64,000 nt of DNA. It comes from CAVOAK01 sp965217615. Lineage in GTDB: Bacteria > Pseudomonadota > Alphaproteobacteria > UBA8366 > CAVOAK01. Both the position numbers and the translations under genes were made by a program. A model generated the notes under the pieces. That model saw only the letters and a program-made list of their open reading frames with translations. It ran no database searches and was not told where the DNA came from. Positions 53,307 through 63,059 of the stretch are shown here, piece by piece. Every line of letters begins with the position of its first letter. Position 1 is the first letter of the stretch. Location: positions 124,001-188,000 of the forward strand of contig CBDCIT010000047.1 in NCBI GenBank assembly GCA_965217615.1, in the 5' to 3' direction.

Positions 53307-53520
53307 CCTGAACTGTCAGGCGTCCGCGCCCTTTCCGTCGCAGCCGCCGAATTGTTCCGTCTCGTATGTCCTTCCGTGGCATCGTTTTTTCAACGATGCC
53401 TGTGTCTTAAGCGTGCCAACAGGGCGACGCGAATATCGAGGCGATTTGGCATGGGCTTCGCTGGTGGCATAATCGGCTGAACAGGCAATTTCCTGGCCGG
53501 CAGTTTAAAGGGGTGTCGAA

Positions 53521-55779
53521 TTGGCGCACGGTTGGTTGATTAGCGGGCTGCACATCATCTTGCCAATCGTATTGCTGCTGGCCGCAATCGGTTTGAGGGT
53601 CAACGAGCCACGATGGTTCTTGCAACTGCAGTTGACGGTTTTCGACAGCTTCAACCGCCTCAAACCTCGCTCCTATCAAGGTGAGTCCGGTGTGCGCATC
53701 GTCGATATCGACGACGAAACCCTGGAGCGTCACGGCCAGTGGCCTTGGCCAAGAACGCGGGTCGCAGAGCTTATCTTCCGGCTGAATGAGATGGGTGCCG
53801 CCACGACGGTCTTCGATATCGTCTTTGCTGAGCCTGATCGGACGTCACCAAAGACTGTGGTCGAGCTGTGGCCTGAGCTCCCGGAGTTCGATGAATTGCG
53901 TGCGCGTGTACGAGAAATGCCGGACCACGACACAGTGCTTGCCGAGATCGTTGCTGGCGTTGGCAATGTCGTGACCGGGTTCGTCTTGACGTCGGGCCGC
54001 GCACCCCGTGTTCCAGTTGCCTGCGGTAACTTTGCGATGGCGGGTGACGACGCGAGCCAGTTTGTTCAGGTGCACGAAGGCGCGGTTGCAAACTTGACCG
54101 AGATCGCCCAGGCGGCCGCCGGCAACGGCAATTTCAATATGGTGCCGGAGGGAGATGGGCTCATTCGACGCGTTCCACTCATCATGGGCTTCCAGGATCG
54201 CACGAATGGCGAAGTCAGGCTCTATCCGGCGATCGCACTCGAGGCCCTGCGTGTCGTTCAGGGCGCGAGCACCATGATCATCAAGTCGAGTGGCGCGAGC
54301 GGAGAAACGGCGTTTGGTGAAAAAACGGGCATATCAAGCGTAAAGGTTGGTCAATTCGTCGTTCCCACCGACGCCAACGGGCGATTTTGGGTTCGCTATA
54401 CCGGACATCAGCCAAAATGCTATATCCCGGCCTGGAAAATTCTTGACGGAAGCGCTGATCCGTCGCTGGTCCAGGATCATATCGTGCTCGTTGGCGCAAG
54501 TGCGGCTAGCCTATTGGACTTAAAGGCGACACCGCTCGACGCTGTACTTCCAGGTGTCGAGGTACATGCCGAGATCATCGAGCAGATTCTCGATCAGGAT
54601 TTTATCCGGCGTCCCGATTGGGCGGTTGGCGCAGAGATCACCTACATGCTGATCATCGGACTGGCGCTGGTTGTGCTGTTGCCGCGAATTGGCGCCCTGG
54701 CCTGCGCATTCGCTGGCAGTATCGTCGTGGCCGGCGCTTTGGGCTTTTCATGGTACGCCTACGATGTGCAGCGCTTGCTATTCGATCCCGTGTATCCGTC
54801 GGTCGCGGTCCTCGGCGTGTATCTGTCGAGCTCGCTGATCAATTTCATGCGTACGGAAGCGGAGAAGCGTCAGGTGCGAGGCGCATTCAGCCAGTACCTG
54901 TCGCCTGCACTGGTCGAACAGCTTGCGCAACACCCCGACAGGCTGCAGCTCGGCGGCGAGACCAGAGAAATGACATTCCTGTTTTGCGATGTCCGCGGCT
55001 TCACGGCAATTTCTGAAATGTACAAAGAGAATCCGCAGGGCCTAACCCTACTCATCAACCGATTTTTGACGCCGCTGACCGACGTTATCCTCGCCCGCGA
55101 GGGTACCATCGACAAGTATATGGGCGATTGCATCATGGCATTTTGGAATGCGCCGCTTGATGTCTCGAACCATGCCGACCATGCCTGCGAATCGGCGATG
55201 GCGATGTTCGAGGAACTGGAGCGTTTGAATGAGGAACGCAGCGGCGAGGCCGAGGCCGATGGCGAAAAGTTTTTGCCGCTTAATATCGGCATCGGCGTCA
55301 ACACCGGTGAATGTGTCGTCGGCAATATGGGTTCGAAACAGCGTTTCGACTACTCGGTGCTGGGCGATGCGGTGAATCTGGCGTCGCGGCTCGAAGGTCA
55401 ATCCAAGACATATGGCGTAGGAACAGTCATCGGGCCGGAAACCGCCGAGCAAGTTGACGGGAGGTTTGCCACGCTCGAGCTTGATTTGATCGCGGTCAAA
55501 GGTAAGGTGGAGGCCATGCGGATCTTCGCTTTGCTAGGCGATGCAATCCATGCGGTGAGTCCCGAATTCAATACGCTGCGAGGACTGCACGAACAGATGA
55601 TCAGCACCTATCGAACCCAAGATTGGGAAGGTGCGAAGACCCTGCTCCAGCAATGTCGCGCCTGCGCCAACGGCACACTCGACGAATTGTACATGCTCTA
55701 CGAAGAGCGGATTGCCGAATACAGTGCTGACCCCCCTGGTACCGATTGGGATGGTGTCTACATTGCCACCAGCAAGTGA
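53521..55779 (+). CDS. CHASE2-domain adenylate cyclase
   Basis: Membrane class III nucleotide cyclase, 752 residues. N-terminal helix, periplasmic CHASE2 domain (about 40-350, with VRIVDIDDETLERHGQWPWP), three helices (about 365-440), then the cyclase domain: metal Asp in FCDVRGFTAISEM (near residue 488), KYMGDCIMAFWNAP with the adenine-specifying Lys (near 531), and YSVLGDAVNLASRLEG (Asn/Arg transition-state residues near 619-623). All catalytic residues look intact. TTG start at 53521 preceded by AGGGG. The 213-base gap before it shows no gene. Confidence 0.9.
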   Translation: MAHGWLISGLHIILPIVLLLAAIGLRVNEPRWFLQLQLTVFDSFNRLKPRSYQGESGVRIVDIDDETLERHGQWPWPRTRVAELIFRLNEMGAATTVFDIVFAEPDRTSPKTVVELWPELPEFDELRARVREMPDHDTVLAEIVAGVGNVVTGFVLTSGRAPRVPVACGNFAMAGDDASQFVQVHEGAVANLTEIAQAAAGNGNFNMVPEGDGLIRRVPLIMGFQDRTNGEVRLYPAIALEALRVVQGASTMIIKSSGASGETAFGEKTGISSVKVGQFVVPTDANGRFWVRYTGHQPKCYIPAWKILDGSADPSLVQDHIVLVGASAASLLDLKATPLDAVLPGVEVHAEIIEQILDQDFIRRPDWAVGAEITYMLIIGLALVVLLPRIGALACAFAGSIVVAGALGFSWYAYDVQRLLFDPVYPSVAVLGVYLSSSLINFMRTEAEKRQVRGAFSQYLSPALVEQLAQHPDRLQLGGETREMTFLFCDVRGFTAISEMYKENPQGLTLLINRFLTPLTDVILAREGTIDKYMGDCIMAFWNAPLDVSNHADHACESAMAMFEELERLNEERSGEAEADGEKFLPLNIGIGVNTGECVVGNMGSKQRFDYSVLGDAVNLASRLEGQSKTYGVGTVIGPETAEQVDGRFATLELDLIAVKGKVEAMRIFALLGDAIHAVSPEFNTLRGLHEQMISTYRTQDWEGAKTLLQQCRACANGTLDELYMLYEERIAEYSADPPGTDWDGVYIATSK

Positions 55780-55908
55780 CGTTTTTGGGGCAGCGACTGC
55801 CGCGTACCTGTATTTTTGACGAATTTCAACTAAGATTATTGTCAATGAGACCAAAGTGCCGCCGTGGTTGGCGCGGGGGATACTGGAAACAGTCGGGAGT
55901 AGGACTGA

Positions 55909-57537
55909 ATGACGATTACCGCTGAGCAGGATGCTGGTTTGACTGCCACCGACCCGGAGATGTTCCGCCGTCTCATCGACCTTGGAATCGCTCTCTCAGC
56001 CGAACATCACCACCCGAAGTTGATGGAGATGATTCTCTTGGAGGCGAAGCGCGTTTGCAACGCCGATGGTGGAACGCTCTATCTCATGTCCGACGACGAG
56101 CGCTATCTTTCGTTCGAGATCATGCTGAACGATACGCTCGACATCGCCATGGGGGGCACGACGGGCCAGAGCATCCCATTTCCGCCGCTGTCGCTTTACA
56201 AGGATGACGGCGATGAACCGAATTACGCGAACGTTGCTACCTCGGTGGCGTTGCGGAAGGAGGCGGTCAACATCCCCGACGCCTACGAGACGAAAGATTA
56301 CGATTTCAGCGGTACCAAAGCCTTTGATAAGAACACCGGGTATCGCTCGACTTCGTTTCTAACGGTCCCACTGGTGAACAGAGAACGCGAGGTTATCGGC
56401 GTCCTCCAGCTCATCAACGCGCGTGACGATAAAAATGTGGTCGTGCCGATCAGTGGCGATATCCAGCCAATTATTGAGGCTCTCTCAAGTCAGGCTGCGG
56501 TCGCACTGGAAAACCAGCTTTTATTGGCAGCACAGCGCGAACTCTTGGAATCTTTCATCAAACTGATCGCTTCGGCGATCGATGATAAATCGCCGTATAC
56601 TGGAGGTCACTGTCAGCGCGTGCCGGAAATCACCAAGATGTTGGCGACAGCGGTCTGCGAGCAGAAGAAGGGCCCCTTTGCAGACTTCGATCTCAACGAG
56701 GACCAATGGTACGAGCTGCATATAGCGGCGTGGCTGCACGATTGCGGCAAGGTGACGACGCCGGTCCATGTGGTCGATAAATCGACCAAGCTCGAGACGA
56801 TCGCCGACCGCATCGACATGGTTCGAGATCGGTTCGAACTTCTAAAACGCGATGCTGAGATCACCTATCTCAAGAAAGTGGCAAAACCGAATGCCGATAA
56901 GAAGAAACTCAAGGCAAAGTTCAACGCGGAAATCGAAAGTCTCGATGACGACTGCGCATTCATTTCCGAATCAAACATCGGTGCCGAATATATGGACCCC
57001 GAGAAACAGCAGCGTGTCGAACAGATCGCTGCCCGAACCTATACCGACGCAGCCGGTAAGAAGACGCGCTTCCTGACCGAAGAAGAGGTCTACAATTTGT
57101 GCATCGAGCGCGGCACGCTGACGACGGAGGAAAGACAGATCATCAACCATCATATCGAGATGACTATCGATATGCTCGAAGCGTTGCCGTTTCCGAAGAA
57201 GCTGCGTCGTGTGCCCGAATACGCAGGCGGTCATCACGAGAAGATGGATGGCACGGGCTATCCGCGAGGTCTCACAGGTGATCAGATGTCGATCCCGGCG
57301 CGGATTATGGCAATCGCCGACATCTTTGAGGCGCTCACCGCATCGGACCGTCCTTACAAGAAAGCGAAGACGGTCAGCGAATCCCTACGAATCATGGGTT
57401 TCATGAACAAGGACAATCACATCGATCCACAATTGTTCGAGTTGTTCCTGACGTCGGGCGTCTGGAAGAAGTATGCCGAGAAATATCTCGAGCCATACCA
57501 ACTCGATGAAATCGTCGTTGCGGCCTATTTGCCCTAG
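55909..57537 (+). CDS. GAF and HD-GYP domain protein, putative c-di-GMP phosphodiesterase
   Basis: 542 residues: GAF domain about 25-205, then an HD-GYP domain with HDCGK (277-281), a later INHHIEMT, and GGHHEKMDGTGYP (440-451). Between HDCGK and the next conserved helix there is a charged insertion of roughly 105 residues (about 295-400), not present in canonical HD-GYP proteins. Metal-binding residues are kept, so c-di-GMP hydrolysis is plausible. 129 bases after the cyclase gene; the two may link cAMP and c-di-GMP signalling. Confidence 0.87.
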   Translation: MTITAEQDAGLTATDPEMFRRLIDLGIALSAEHHHPKLMEMILLEAKRVCNADGGTLYLMSDDERYLSFEIMLNDTLDIAMGGTTGQSIPFPPLSLYKDDGDEPNYANVATSVALRKEAVNIPDAYETKDYDFSGTKAFDKNTGYRSTSFLTVPLVNREREVIGVLQLINARDDKNVVVPISGDIQPIIEALSSQAAVALENQLLLAAQRELLESFIKLIASAIDDKSPYTGGHCQRVPEITKMLATAVCEQKKGPFADFDLNEDQWYELHIAAWLHDCGKVTTPVHVVDKSTKLETIADRIDMVRDRFELLKRDAEITYLKKVAKPNADKKKLKAKFNAEIESLDDDCAFISESNIGAEYMDPEKQQRVEQIAARTYTDAAGKKTRFLTEEEVYNLCIERGTLTTEERQIINHHIEMTIDMLEALPFPKKLRRVPEYAGGHHEKMDGTGYPRGLTGDQMSIPARIMAIADIFEALTASDRPYKKAKTVSESLRIMGFMNKDNHIDPQLFELFLTSGVWKKYAEKYLEPYQLDEIVVAAYLP

Positions 57538-57554
57538 CTGCTGCGCAATGTGAA

Positions 57555-58241
57555 CTACGCCCGCGAACGAGCAAGCCTGGCTCTGGACACGCGGTGCACC
57601 TTGGTGTGGCCTAAAACGAGCGCAGTGAATCTTGAGGGGAACAGTCCACTCAATGCCGGATCGAGAACGTCAAGTCCACCGGCATACGCACCGAATGCCG
57701 GCAGGACAAGGCGCGTTCCATCGGTCACAAAGCAGCGGCCGCTGAGCCGGCGTCCGCGAACTGTGAGCGCGGCTTTCGGATGAAAGTGTCCCGAAATTTC
57801 GCCGGGTGCGCGCGCCGCCACTGCCGCGTGGCGGAAGACGAGCGGTCCGAGCGTAATTTCATCGAGAACGCGCCCCCCGCATCCTTCGGGCGGTGAGGGA
57901 TCGTGGTTTCCGGCAATCCAGATCCAGTCGCGGGATGCAGCAAGTTGGGAGAGCAATCTACGGTCATCGACATTGAGCCGAGCTGGAGCGCCGTCGTCAT
58001 CGAAGCTGTCGCCCAGACAAATAACCTGCCTAGGTTCGTAGTGTCGCAATACCCGCGACAAAGCGACGAGTGTTGTCCGGCTGTCGTAAGGCGGGAGTAG
58101 GGTCCCGCGTTTTGCGAAGGCCGACCCCTTTTCGAGATGTAGATCGGCAACGACAACCGTCTCCATATCATCCCAAATCAGGGCGCCCGAAAGGTCGGTG
58201 GTCAGCGCCGCACCGTTTACGTGAAGCACAGCGTTACTCAA
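57555..58241 (-). CDS. pdeM: Ligase-associated metallophosphoesterase PdeM
   Basis: Calcineurin-fold phosphoesterase, 228 residues. Metal motifs VVVADLHLEKGSAFA, CLGDSFDDDG, WIWIAGNHDPSPPEG and EISGHFHPKAAL. This is the PdeM type that occurs with the Lhr-like helicase, an ATP-dependent DNA ligase and an exonuclease in a DNA-damage set. Overlaps the helicase stop by four bases; ligase and exonuclease genes are not in the window. Confidence 0.9.
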   Translation of the reverse strand: MSNAVLHVNGAALTTDLSGALIWDDMETVVVADLHLEKGSAFAKRGTLLPPYDSRTTLVALSRVLRHYEPRQVICLGDSFDDDGAPARLNVDDRRLLSQLAASRDWIWIAGNHDPSPPEGCGGRVLDEITLGPLVFRHAAVAARAPGEISGHFHPKAALTVRGRRLSGRCFVTDGTRLVLPAFGAYAGGLDVLDPALSGLFPSRFTALVLGHTKVHRVSRARLARSRA

Positions 58242-60682
58242 AGCGGCAGCTCCGCGACGGCAGGTTCTGCCATAACTTCTTCGATCAACTCCCGCGCTGC
58301 CTCGTCGAAAAGTTGGTCGACGCCAAGGCCATAGACTTGCTCCTTGCCAATCTCGAGCAGAACTGGCACGGCCAATGGAGATACGCGGTCTAGCTTGCGG
58401 TGGCTGATACGTCCTTTTACGCGACCGAGCATCTGCGCAAGCCGCTGAACGTCGGTCAGCCCGTGCGCCGCATCCGTCCGCGTTGCACGGAGCAACACGT
58501 GGTCCGGCTCGTGGGCGTGCAAAACGTCGTAAATCAAATCGGAATTGAACGTGACTTGGCGGCGCGTCTTTTGTTCACCCGGGTAGCGCCGTTCGATGAG
58601 CCCGGCGATGACCGCAACATTGCGGAATGTGCGTTTGAGCATAGACGATTCATCCATCCAAGCTTCCAAGTCGTCGCCGAGCATATCCTCGTCGAAAAGC
58701 TGGGCAATATCGGTAGCGGCTTCAACGCTCCAGACGGCGAGCACATAGTCCGTCGCTACAAATCCAAGCGGTCCAAGGCCCGCCCGTTCCATACGTCGGG
58801 TTAACAGCATGCCGAGTGTCTGATGCGCGTTGCGCCCCTCAAAGCAATAAGCAACCAGAAATTCCTTTCCACCGCGCGGAAAGGCTTCGACGAGCAGCCC
58901 CTCATTTCCGGGCAGCACCGAACGCCATTGCTGCAATCCCAGCCACTCGCGTACCGCGCCCGGCATATCGCGCCAACGCTCCGGTCTCGCGAGCATCGTT
59001 CGAACGCGGTCGGCCAGGTGAGTCGAAAGCGGCAGCCTACCGCCCTGATAGGCGGGAACCTTCGGCGCATCGCCCGAGGCGCGCGTGACGATTGCGGTCG
59101 TTTCACGGATGCTTTCGAAGCACAATAGTTGTCCGCTGAAGACGAATGTATCTCCCGGCTCAAGATTGATGATGAAGTGCTCCTCCACTTCGCCTAAGAC
59201 CCTGCCACGCCGCAGCCGAACCTTCATCATGACCGACTCGACGATGGTGCCGATGTTCATTCGGTATCGCTGCGTTGCTTTTGCCGAAGCAATTCGATAG
59301 CGGCCGTCTGAAGTGCGTTTTAGGCGGTGGTAGCGTTCGTAGTTGCCGAGCGCATAGCCGCCATTTTCAACGAATCCCAAGGTGTCGTAGAAATCACGAC
59401 GGGGAAGATCGGCATACGGAGCCGCTTTCGTAACCTCGGCGTACATGTCGTCGGCGTCAAACGCTTCGGAACACGCCATGCCCAAGAGATGCTGAGACAG
59501 CACATCGAGTCCGCCAATTCGCGGTGGATCGCCGTCGAGGGACTGATCGTGAACCGCATCTAGGGCGGCCTGGCATTCGAGGAACTCGAAACGATTGGCC
59601 GGCACCAGCACCGCCCGGCTCGGCGTATCGAGCCGATGGCCGGCACGCCCGATCCGTTGAATTAAACGGCTGGCTCCCTTGGGTGCGCCAACCTGTACGA
59701 CCAGATCGACTGCCGCCCAATCGACACCCAGATCGAGCGACGATGTTGCGACAACTGCGCGCAGGCGCCCTGCGGCAATTGCCGCCTCGACTTTGCGGCG
59801 CTGCTCCACCGCCAGGCTGCCGTGATGCAGGGCAATTGCTAGATTGTCGTCGTTCAGTCGCCAGAGTTCCTGAAAGACGATTTCCGCTTGTGCGCGGGTG
59901 TTGACGAACACCAACGTGGTCTCGGCCCTGCGAATCTCGTTGTAGACCTCCGGAAGCGCGTGCACGGCCATGTGTCCGGACCAGGGGATGTCGTTTTCTG
60001 TGGTTAGGATGTGAACGTCCGGCTCGCAGCCACCAATCCCCTCTATCAGGCGAACGCTGCGACCGTTGGCGTCAGGCGATAACCATGCACGAAGCTGGTC
60101 CGGCCAGGCGACCGTTGCGGAAAGCCCAATCCGCAAGCTAAACGGAGCAATCTGTGACAGTCTCGCCAGCCCCAGCGACATCAGGTCGCCGCGCTTGGTT
60201 CCGGCGAGCGCGTGAATCTCATCCACGACGACAAAGCGCAGACCGGTGAACAAATTCTCCGCGTCCTCGTAAGACAGCAGAAGCGCCAGCGACTCAGGGG
60301 TTGTGAGCAAGATGTGCGGCGGTTGCCGGCGTTGACGTTCACGTTTGCTGTGCGGTGTGTCCCCGGTCCGTGATTCAGCCCGGATCGGCAGGTCGAGTTC
60401 CGCGATGGGCGTTTCGAGATTGCGATGAATGTCGACGGCCAGCGCCTTCAGCGGTGAGATATAGAGAGTGTGCAGCGATGGCGGTTTTTCGCCGGCGGAC
60501 GACGTCGCTAGTTCCGTCATTGCGGGCAGGAAGCCGGCGAGCGTCTTGCCGCCGCCTGTCGGCGCGATCAGGAGCGTGTGTTCACCATCGCGTGCGGCTT
60601 CAAGCATGGCGAGTTGGTGCGGATGGGGCGTCCATCCGCGCTTCTCAAACCACCTAGCGAATGGCGCCGGCAACTGCTTCAT
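58238..60682 (-). CDS. Ligase-associated DEXH-box helicase (Lhr-like)
   Basis: 814 residues from ATG 60682. Superfamily 2 motifs: Q-region WTPHPHQLAMLEAA, Walker A LLIAPTGGGKTLAGFLP, TTPESLALLLS, DEIH in VVVDEIHALAGTKRGDL, TLVFVNTRAQAE, QRIGRAGHRLDTPSRA. Length and sequence match the ligase-associated Lhr family of about 820 residues. Translationally coupled to pdeM. It acts in DNA repair in the characterised systems. Confidence 0.92.
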   Translation of the reverse strand: MKQLPAPFARWFEKRGWTPHPHQLAMLEAARDGEHTLLIAPTGGGKTLAGFLPAMTELATSSAGEKPPSLHTLYISPLKALAVDIHRNLETPIAELDLPIRAESRTGDTPHSKRERQRRQPPHILLTTPESLALLLSYEDAENLFTGLRFVVVDEIHALAGTKRGDLMSLGLARLSQIAPFSLRIGLSATVAWPDQLRAWLSPDANGRSVRLIEGIGGCEPDVHILTTENDIPWSGHMAVHALPEVYNEIRRAETTLVFVNTRAQAEIVFQELWRLNDDNLAIALHHGSLAVEQRRKVEAAIAAGRLRAVVATSSLDLGVDWAAVDLVVQVGAPKGASRLIQRIGRAGHRLDTPSRAVLVPANRFEFLECQAALDAVHDQSLDGDPPRIGGLDVLSQHLLGMACSEAFDADDMYAEVTKAAPYADLPRRDFYDTLGFVENGGYALGNYERYHRLKRTSDGRYRIASAKATQRYRMNIGTIVESVMMKVRLRRGRVLGEVEEHFIINLEPGDTFVFSGQLLCFESIRETTAIVTRASGDAPKVPAYQGGRLPLSTHLADRVRTMLARPERWRDMPGAVREWLGLQQWRSVLPGNEGLLVEAFPRGGKEFLVAYCFEGRNAHQTLGMLLTRRMERAGLGPLGFVATDYVLAVWSVEAATDIAQLFDEDMLGDDLEAWMDESSMLKRTFRNVAVIAGLIERRYPGEQKTRRQVTFNSDLIYDVLHAHEPDHVLLRATRTDAAHGLTDVQRLAQMLGRVKGRISHRKLDRVSPLAVPVLLEIGKEQVYGLGVDQLFDEAARELIEEVMAEPAVAELPL

Positions 60683-60795
60683 GACACCGACTATATACTG
60701 GCCGCTTCGGCGATGCATGAGGCCGCAGCCTTGTGGCGGTCTTTAACTCACCGAGGTATCGCTAGCACCAGCCGGCGCGGCTGCGGCGAAAATTG

Positions 60796-61533
60796 CTATG
60801 TCTTGCGGAATGCGATCGCTGCGCCCAGGCCGGCGATCACGGCAATCAAGATGGCGACAATACCGTAGGATGCGGAATATTCATGTGCGAATTGATATAT
60901 GTCGGCGCCAACGCCGATCTGGCTGACGTAGAGCGGCGTCGTCTGGGCGCTTTCCACCGCACCATCACGAATCAAAAACACCTCGACCTTGTATGTTCCG
61001 GTTGGGACGTTCGCCGGGAAGAACACGTTCGTGCGGAACAGGCGGTCGCCGAGCTTGGTCACCTTTCCCTCATTAACCTGATAATGCCCAATTCGCTCTT
61101 TGTTGCGGACGAAGGCCTCGATGAAGGCCTTTGCATCCTCCGGTGACGTGTCGCCGGTTGCTGTGAGGCGGAGGTATTCAACGCCCATTCTGTGTCGTTC
61201 GCGAATCGTCTGCGGTAGCCAATCACCGAGTCCACGCGACGCCATGATCAGATAATAGGCAGGTGCATTCTTGACGGAGACCTGGTCCTTATTGAGCCAA
61301 ATTCCGGCAATGTGCTCTTTACGGCGGACTGCCACAGACTGGGGTGGGCCGCTAACTACGACGACCAAGTCTCCCTCGCCCTCGATGGCTCCGAAAAGGA
61401 GAACTTCGGTCCCGGTAAACCCGGTCGTGATCGCCACCAGATGCTCCGACAGATCGGCGATCAATGGTTCAGCCTGAGCCGGCAGTGCGAGCCCAAACCA
61501 AAGTGCGGCGATTCCGAGCAGCCGGCCACTCAT
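60796..61533 (-). CDS. TIGR02186 family membrane-anchored protein
   Basis: 245 residues: signal peptide (LLGIAALWFGLALPAQA), a periplasmic beta-rich domain (LIADLSEHLVAITTGFTGTE, RTNVFFPANVPTGTYKVEVF) and one C-terminal helix (YGIVAILIAVIAGLGAAIAF). Matches the conserved family found beside TauE/SafE exporters. Its start overlaps the exporter stop by four bases. Biochemical role unknown. Confidence 0.85.
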   Translation of the reverse strand: MSGRLLGIAALWFGLALPAQAEPLIADLSEHLVAITTGFTGTEVLLFGAIEGEGDLVVVVSGPPQSVAVRRKEHIAGIWLNKDQVSVKNAPAYYLIMASRGLGDWLPQTIRERHRMGVEYLRLTATGDTSPEDAKAFIEAFVRNKERIGHYQVNEGKVTKLGDRLFRTNVFFPANVPTGTYKVEVFLIRDGAVESAQTTPLYVSQIGVGADIYQFAHEYSASYGIVAILIAVIAGLGAAIAFRKT

Positions 61534-62450
61534 GACTCGACCGCCGTGCCGATCGAGTACAGGTCTGCCGGTTTGGCCACGAGGTCAAATCCCAGCTTTC
61601 CGCATACACTCAACACAAGCGCCGCCAGCAGCCCGCGCAGATGCTCGCCCTTGAGCCGGCTTCCCACTCGGGTGCCGAGTTGCGCACCGATCACGCCGCC
61701 AGTCATCAACAGCAGCGCCAAGATGATGTCGACCGTTTGATTTTGATAGGCCTGCAGGAATGTCACGTTGCTGGTAACGAATATAATCTGAAACAGAGAC
61801 GTTCCGACCACGACCGAAGTCGGCATGCCGAGCAGATAGATCATTGCCGGTACCATGAAGAAGCCGCCCCCGACACCCATGATCGCCGATAGAATGCCGA
61901 CCAGGAATCCGAGCGCCGCCGGCAACAGGGCACTGATATAGAGTTTGGATCTGCGGAATCTCATTTTGAACGGCAGGCCGTGCAGCCAGTTGTGTTGATG
62001 CAGCTTGCGGCGATGCCCAGTCGGTGTCCGGCTGCGGCGGATCGTGCGCAGGCTCTCGAACGCCATCAGGCTGCCAATGATGCCGAGGAAGACGACGAAT
62101 GCCAGCTTGATGACGAGATCGATCTGACCGATGTTGCGGAGCAGTTTGAACAACCACACGCCCAGCGTCGAGCCAAGAAGTCCGCCCACGAGCAATACGA
62201 ATCCCATCTTGAAGTCGACGTTTCCGCGGCGCCAATGAGCGAGAACGCCACTAACCGAAGATGCGACGATCTGATTGGCTTCCGTGCCAACGGCCACCGC
62301 CGGTGGCACACCGATGAAGATCAATAGGGGGGTCATCAGAAAACCGCCGCCAACGCCGAAAATGCCGGACAAAACGCCGACTCCCGTGCCCATGCCGAGC
62401 AGCAGAAAGATGTTAACCGACATCTCGGCAATCGGCAGGTAAATGTGCAT
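61530..62450 (-). CDS. TauE/SafE family sulfite/organosulfur exporter
   Basis: Inner-membrane protein of 306 residues with two repeated halves, each with a glycine-rich motif: GVLSGIFGVGGGFLMTPLLI and VGILSAIMGVGGGFFMVPAM. About eight helices and a central cytoplasmic basic loop (RRSRTPTGHRRKLHQH). Divergent from tusA and coupled to the TIGR02186 gene; a sulfur-handling group is suggested. Confidence 0.88.
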   Translation of the reverse strand: MHIYLPIAEMSVNIFLLLGMGTGVGVLSGIFGVGGGFLMTPLLIFIGVPPAVAVGTEANQIVASSVSGVLAHWRRGNVDFKMGFVLLVGGLLGSTLGVWLFKLLRNIGQIDLVIKLAFVVFLGIIGSLMAFESLRTIRRSRTPTGHRRKLHQHNWLHGLPFKMRFRRSKLYISALLPAALGFLVGILSAIMGVGGGFFMVPAMIYLLGMPTSVVVGTSLFQIIFVTSNVTFLQAYQNQTVDIILALLLMTGGVIGAQLGTRVGSRLKGEHLRGLLAALVLSVCGKLGFDLVAKPADLYSIGTAVES

Positions 62451-62741
62451 TCGAGCCGCCGCTTTCCTTGTTCAGGCCGGCGCCAATTCAGCAGACCGAA
62501 CGCCGCTAATTTTCGGTATCCGTTGGTGTTTTTTTGCCGTAGTGCGTAGGACGAACAGAGCGCGATATTCAGGCGTTATCTGTTGATGGTCAACAACTTA
62601 CCCCGCAATCTCTCCGCCGTCGCGGTATTTTGTCATAGAATGGTGATGTGGTGGGGCGGCTTTCGAAGGTCGCATTCAGAAATCGGTCGCCCGGCGGCGT
62701 TGAAGTTTCGAACCCGGCAGGAGCGAATGCGGGAGGAGCAG

Positions 62742-62969
62742 ATGGTGGCGACCGTGGCCCTCGATGCACAGGGTCTGTTGTGTCCATTGCCGGTATTGCG
62801 CGCGCGCAAGGCAATGAAGGCGCTTCAGGCCGGCGAGCTCTTGGAAGTACTGGCGACAGACCCGGGAGCGGTTGGAGATTTCGCGGCCTTTTGCAGTACG
62901 ACGGGTGACGAGCTCGTCGAATCGAGCGAAAAGGAAGGCGTGTTCCGGTTCCTGATTCGCAAATCGTGA
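62742..62969 (+). CDS. tusA: TusA/SirA-type sulfur carrier protein
   Basis: 75 residues from ATG 62742, preceded by GGGAGGAG. The CPxP signature (LDAQGLLCPLPVLRARKAMK) contains the persulfide cysteine. The frame is open to 62583 upstream but the ribosome binding site and family length favour this start. Divergent from the TauE/SafE gene. The 291 bases between them hold the promoters and nothing else recognisable. Confidence 0.93.
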   Translation: MVATVALDAQGLLCPLPVLRARKAMKALQAGELLEVLATDPGAVGDFAAFCSTTGDELVESSEKEGVFRFLIRKS

Positions 62970-63011
62970 ACGTCCGCACGCCTAGCTGATACTTGATGCT
63001 TCTCAAAGAGA

Positions 63012-63033
63012 AGGGCCCGCGCGAGCGGACCCT
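63012..63033. terminator. Hairpin between convergent tusA and lyase genes
   Basis: AGGGCCCGC (63012-63020), loop GCGA, GCGGACCCT (63025-63033); nine positions with one mismatch. Position between two converging genes suits a bidirectional terminator, though no T run follows. Confidence 0.5.
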
Positions 63034-63059
63034 ATTGGTCATTCGTCGCGTAAGATCGG

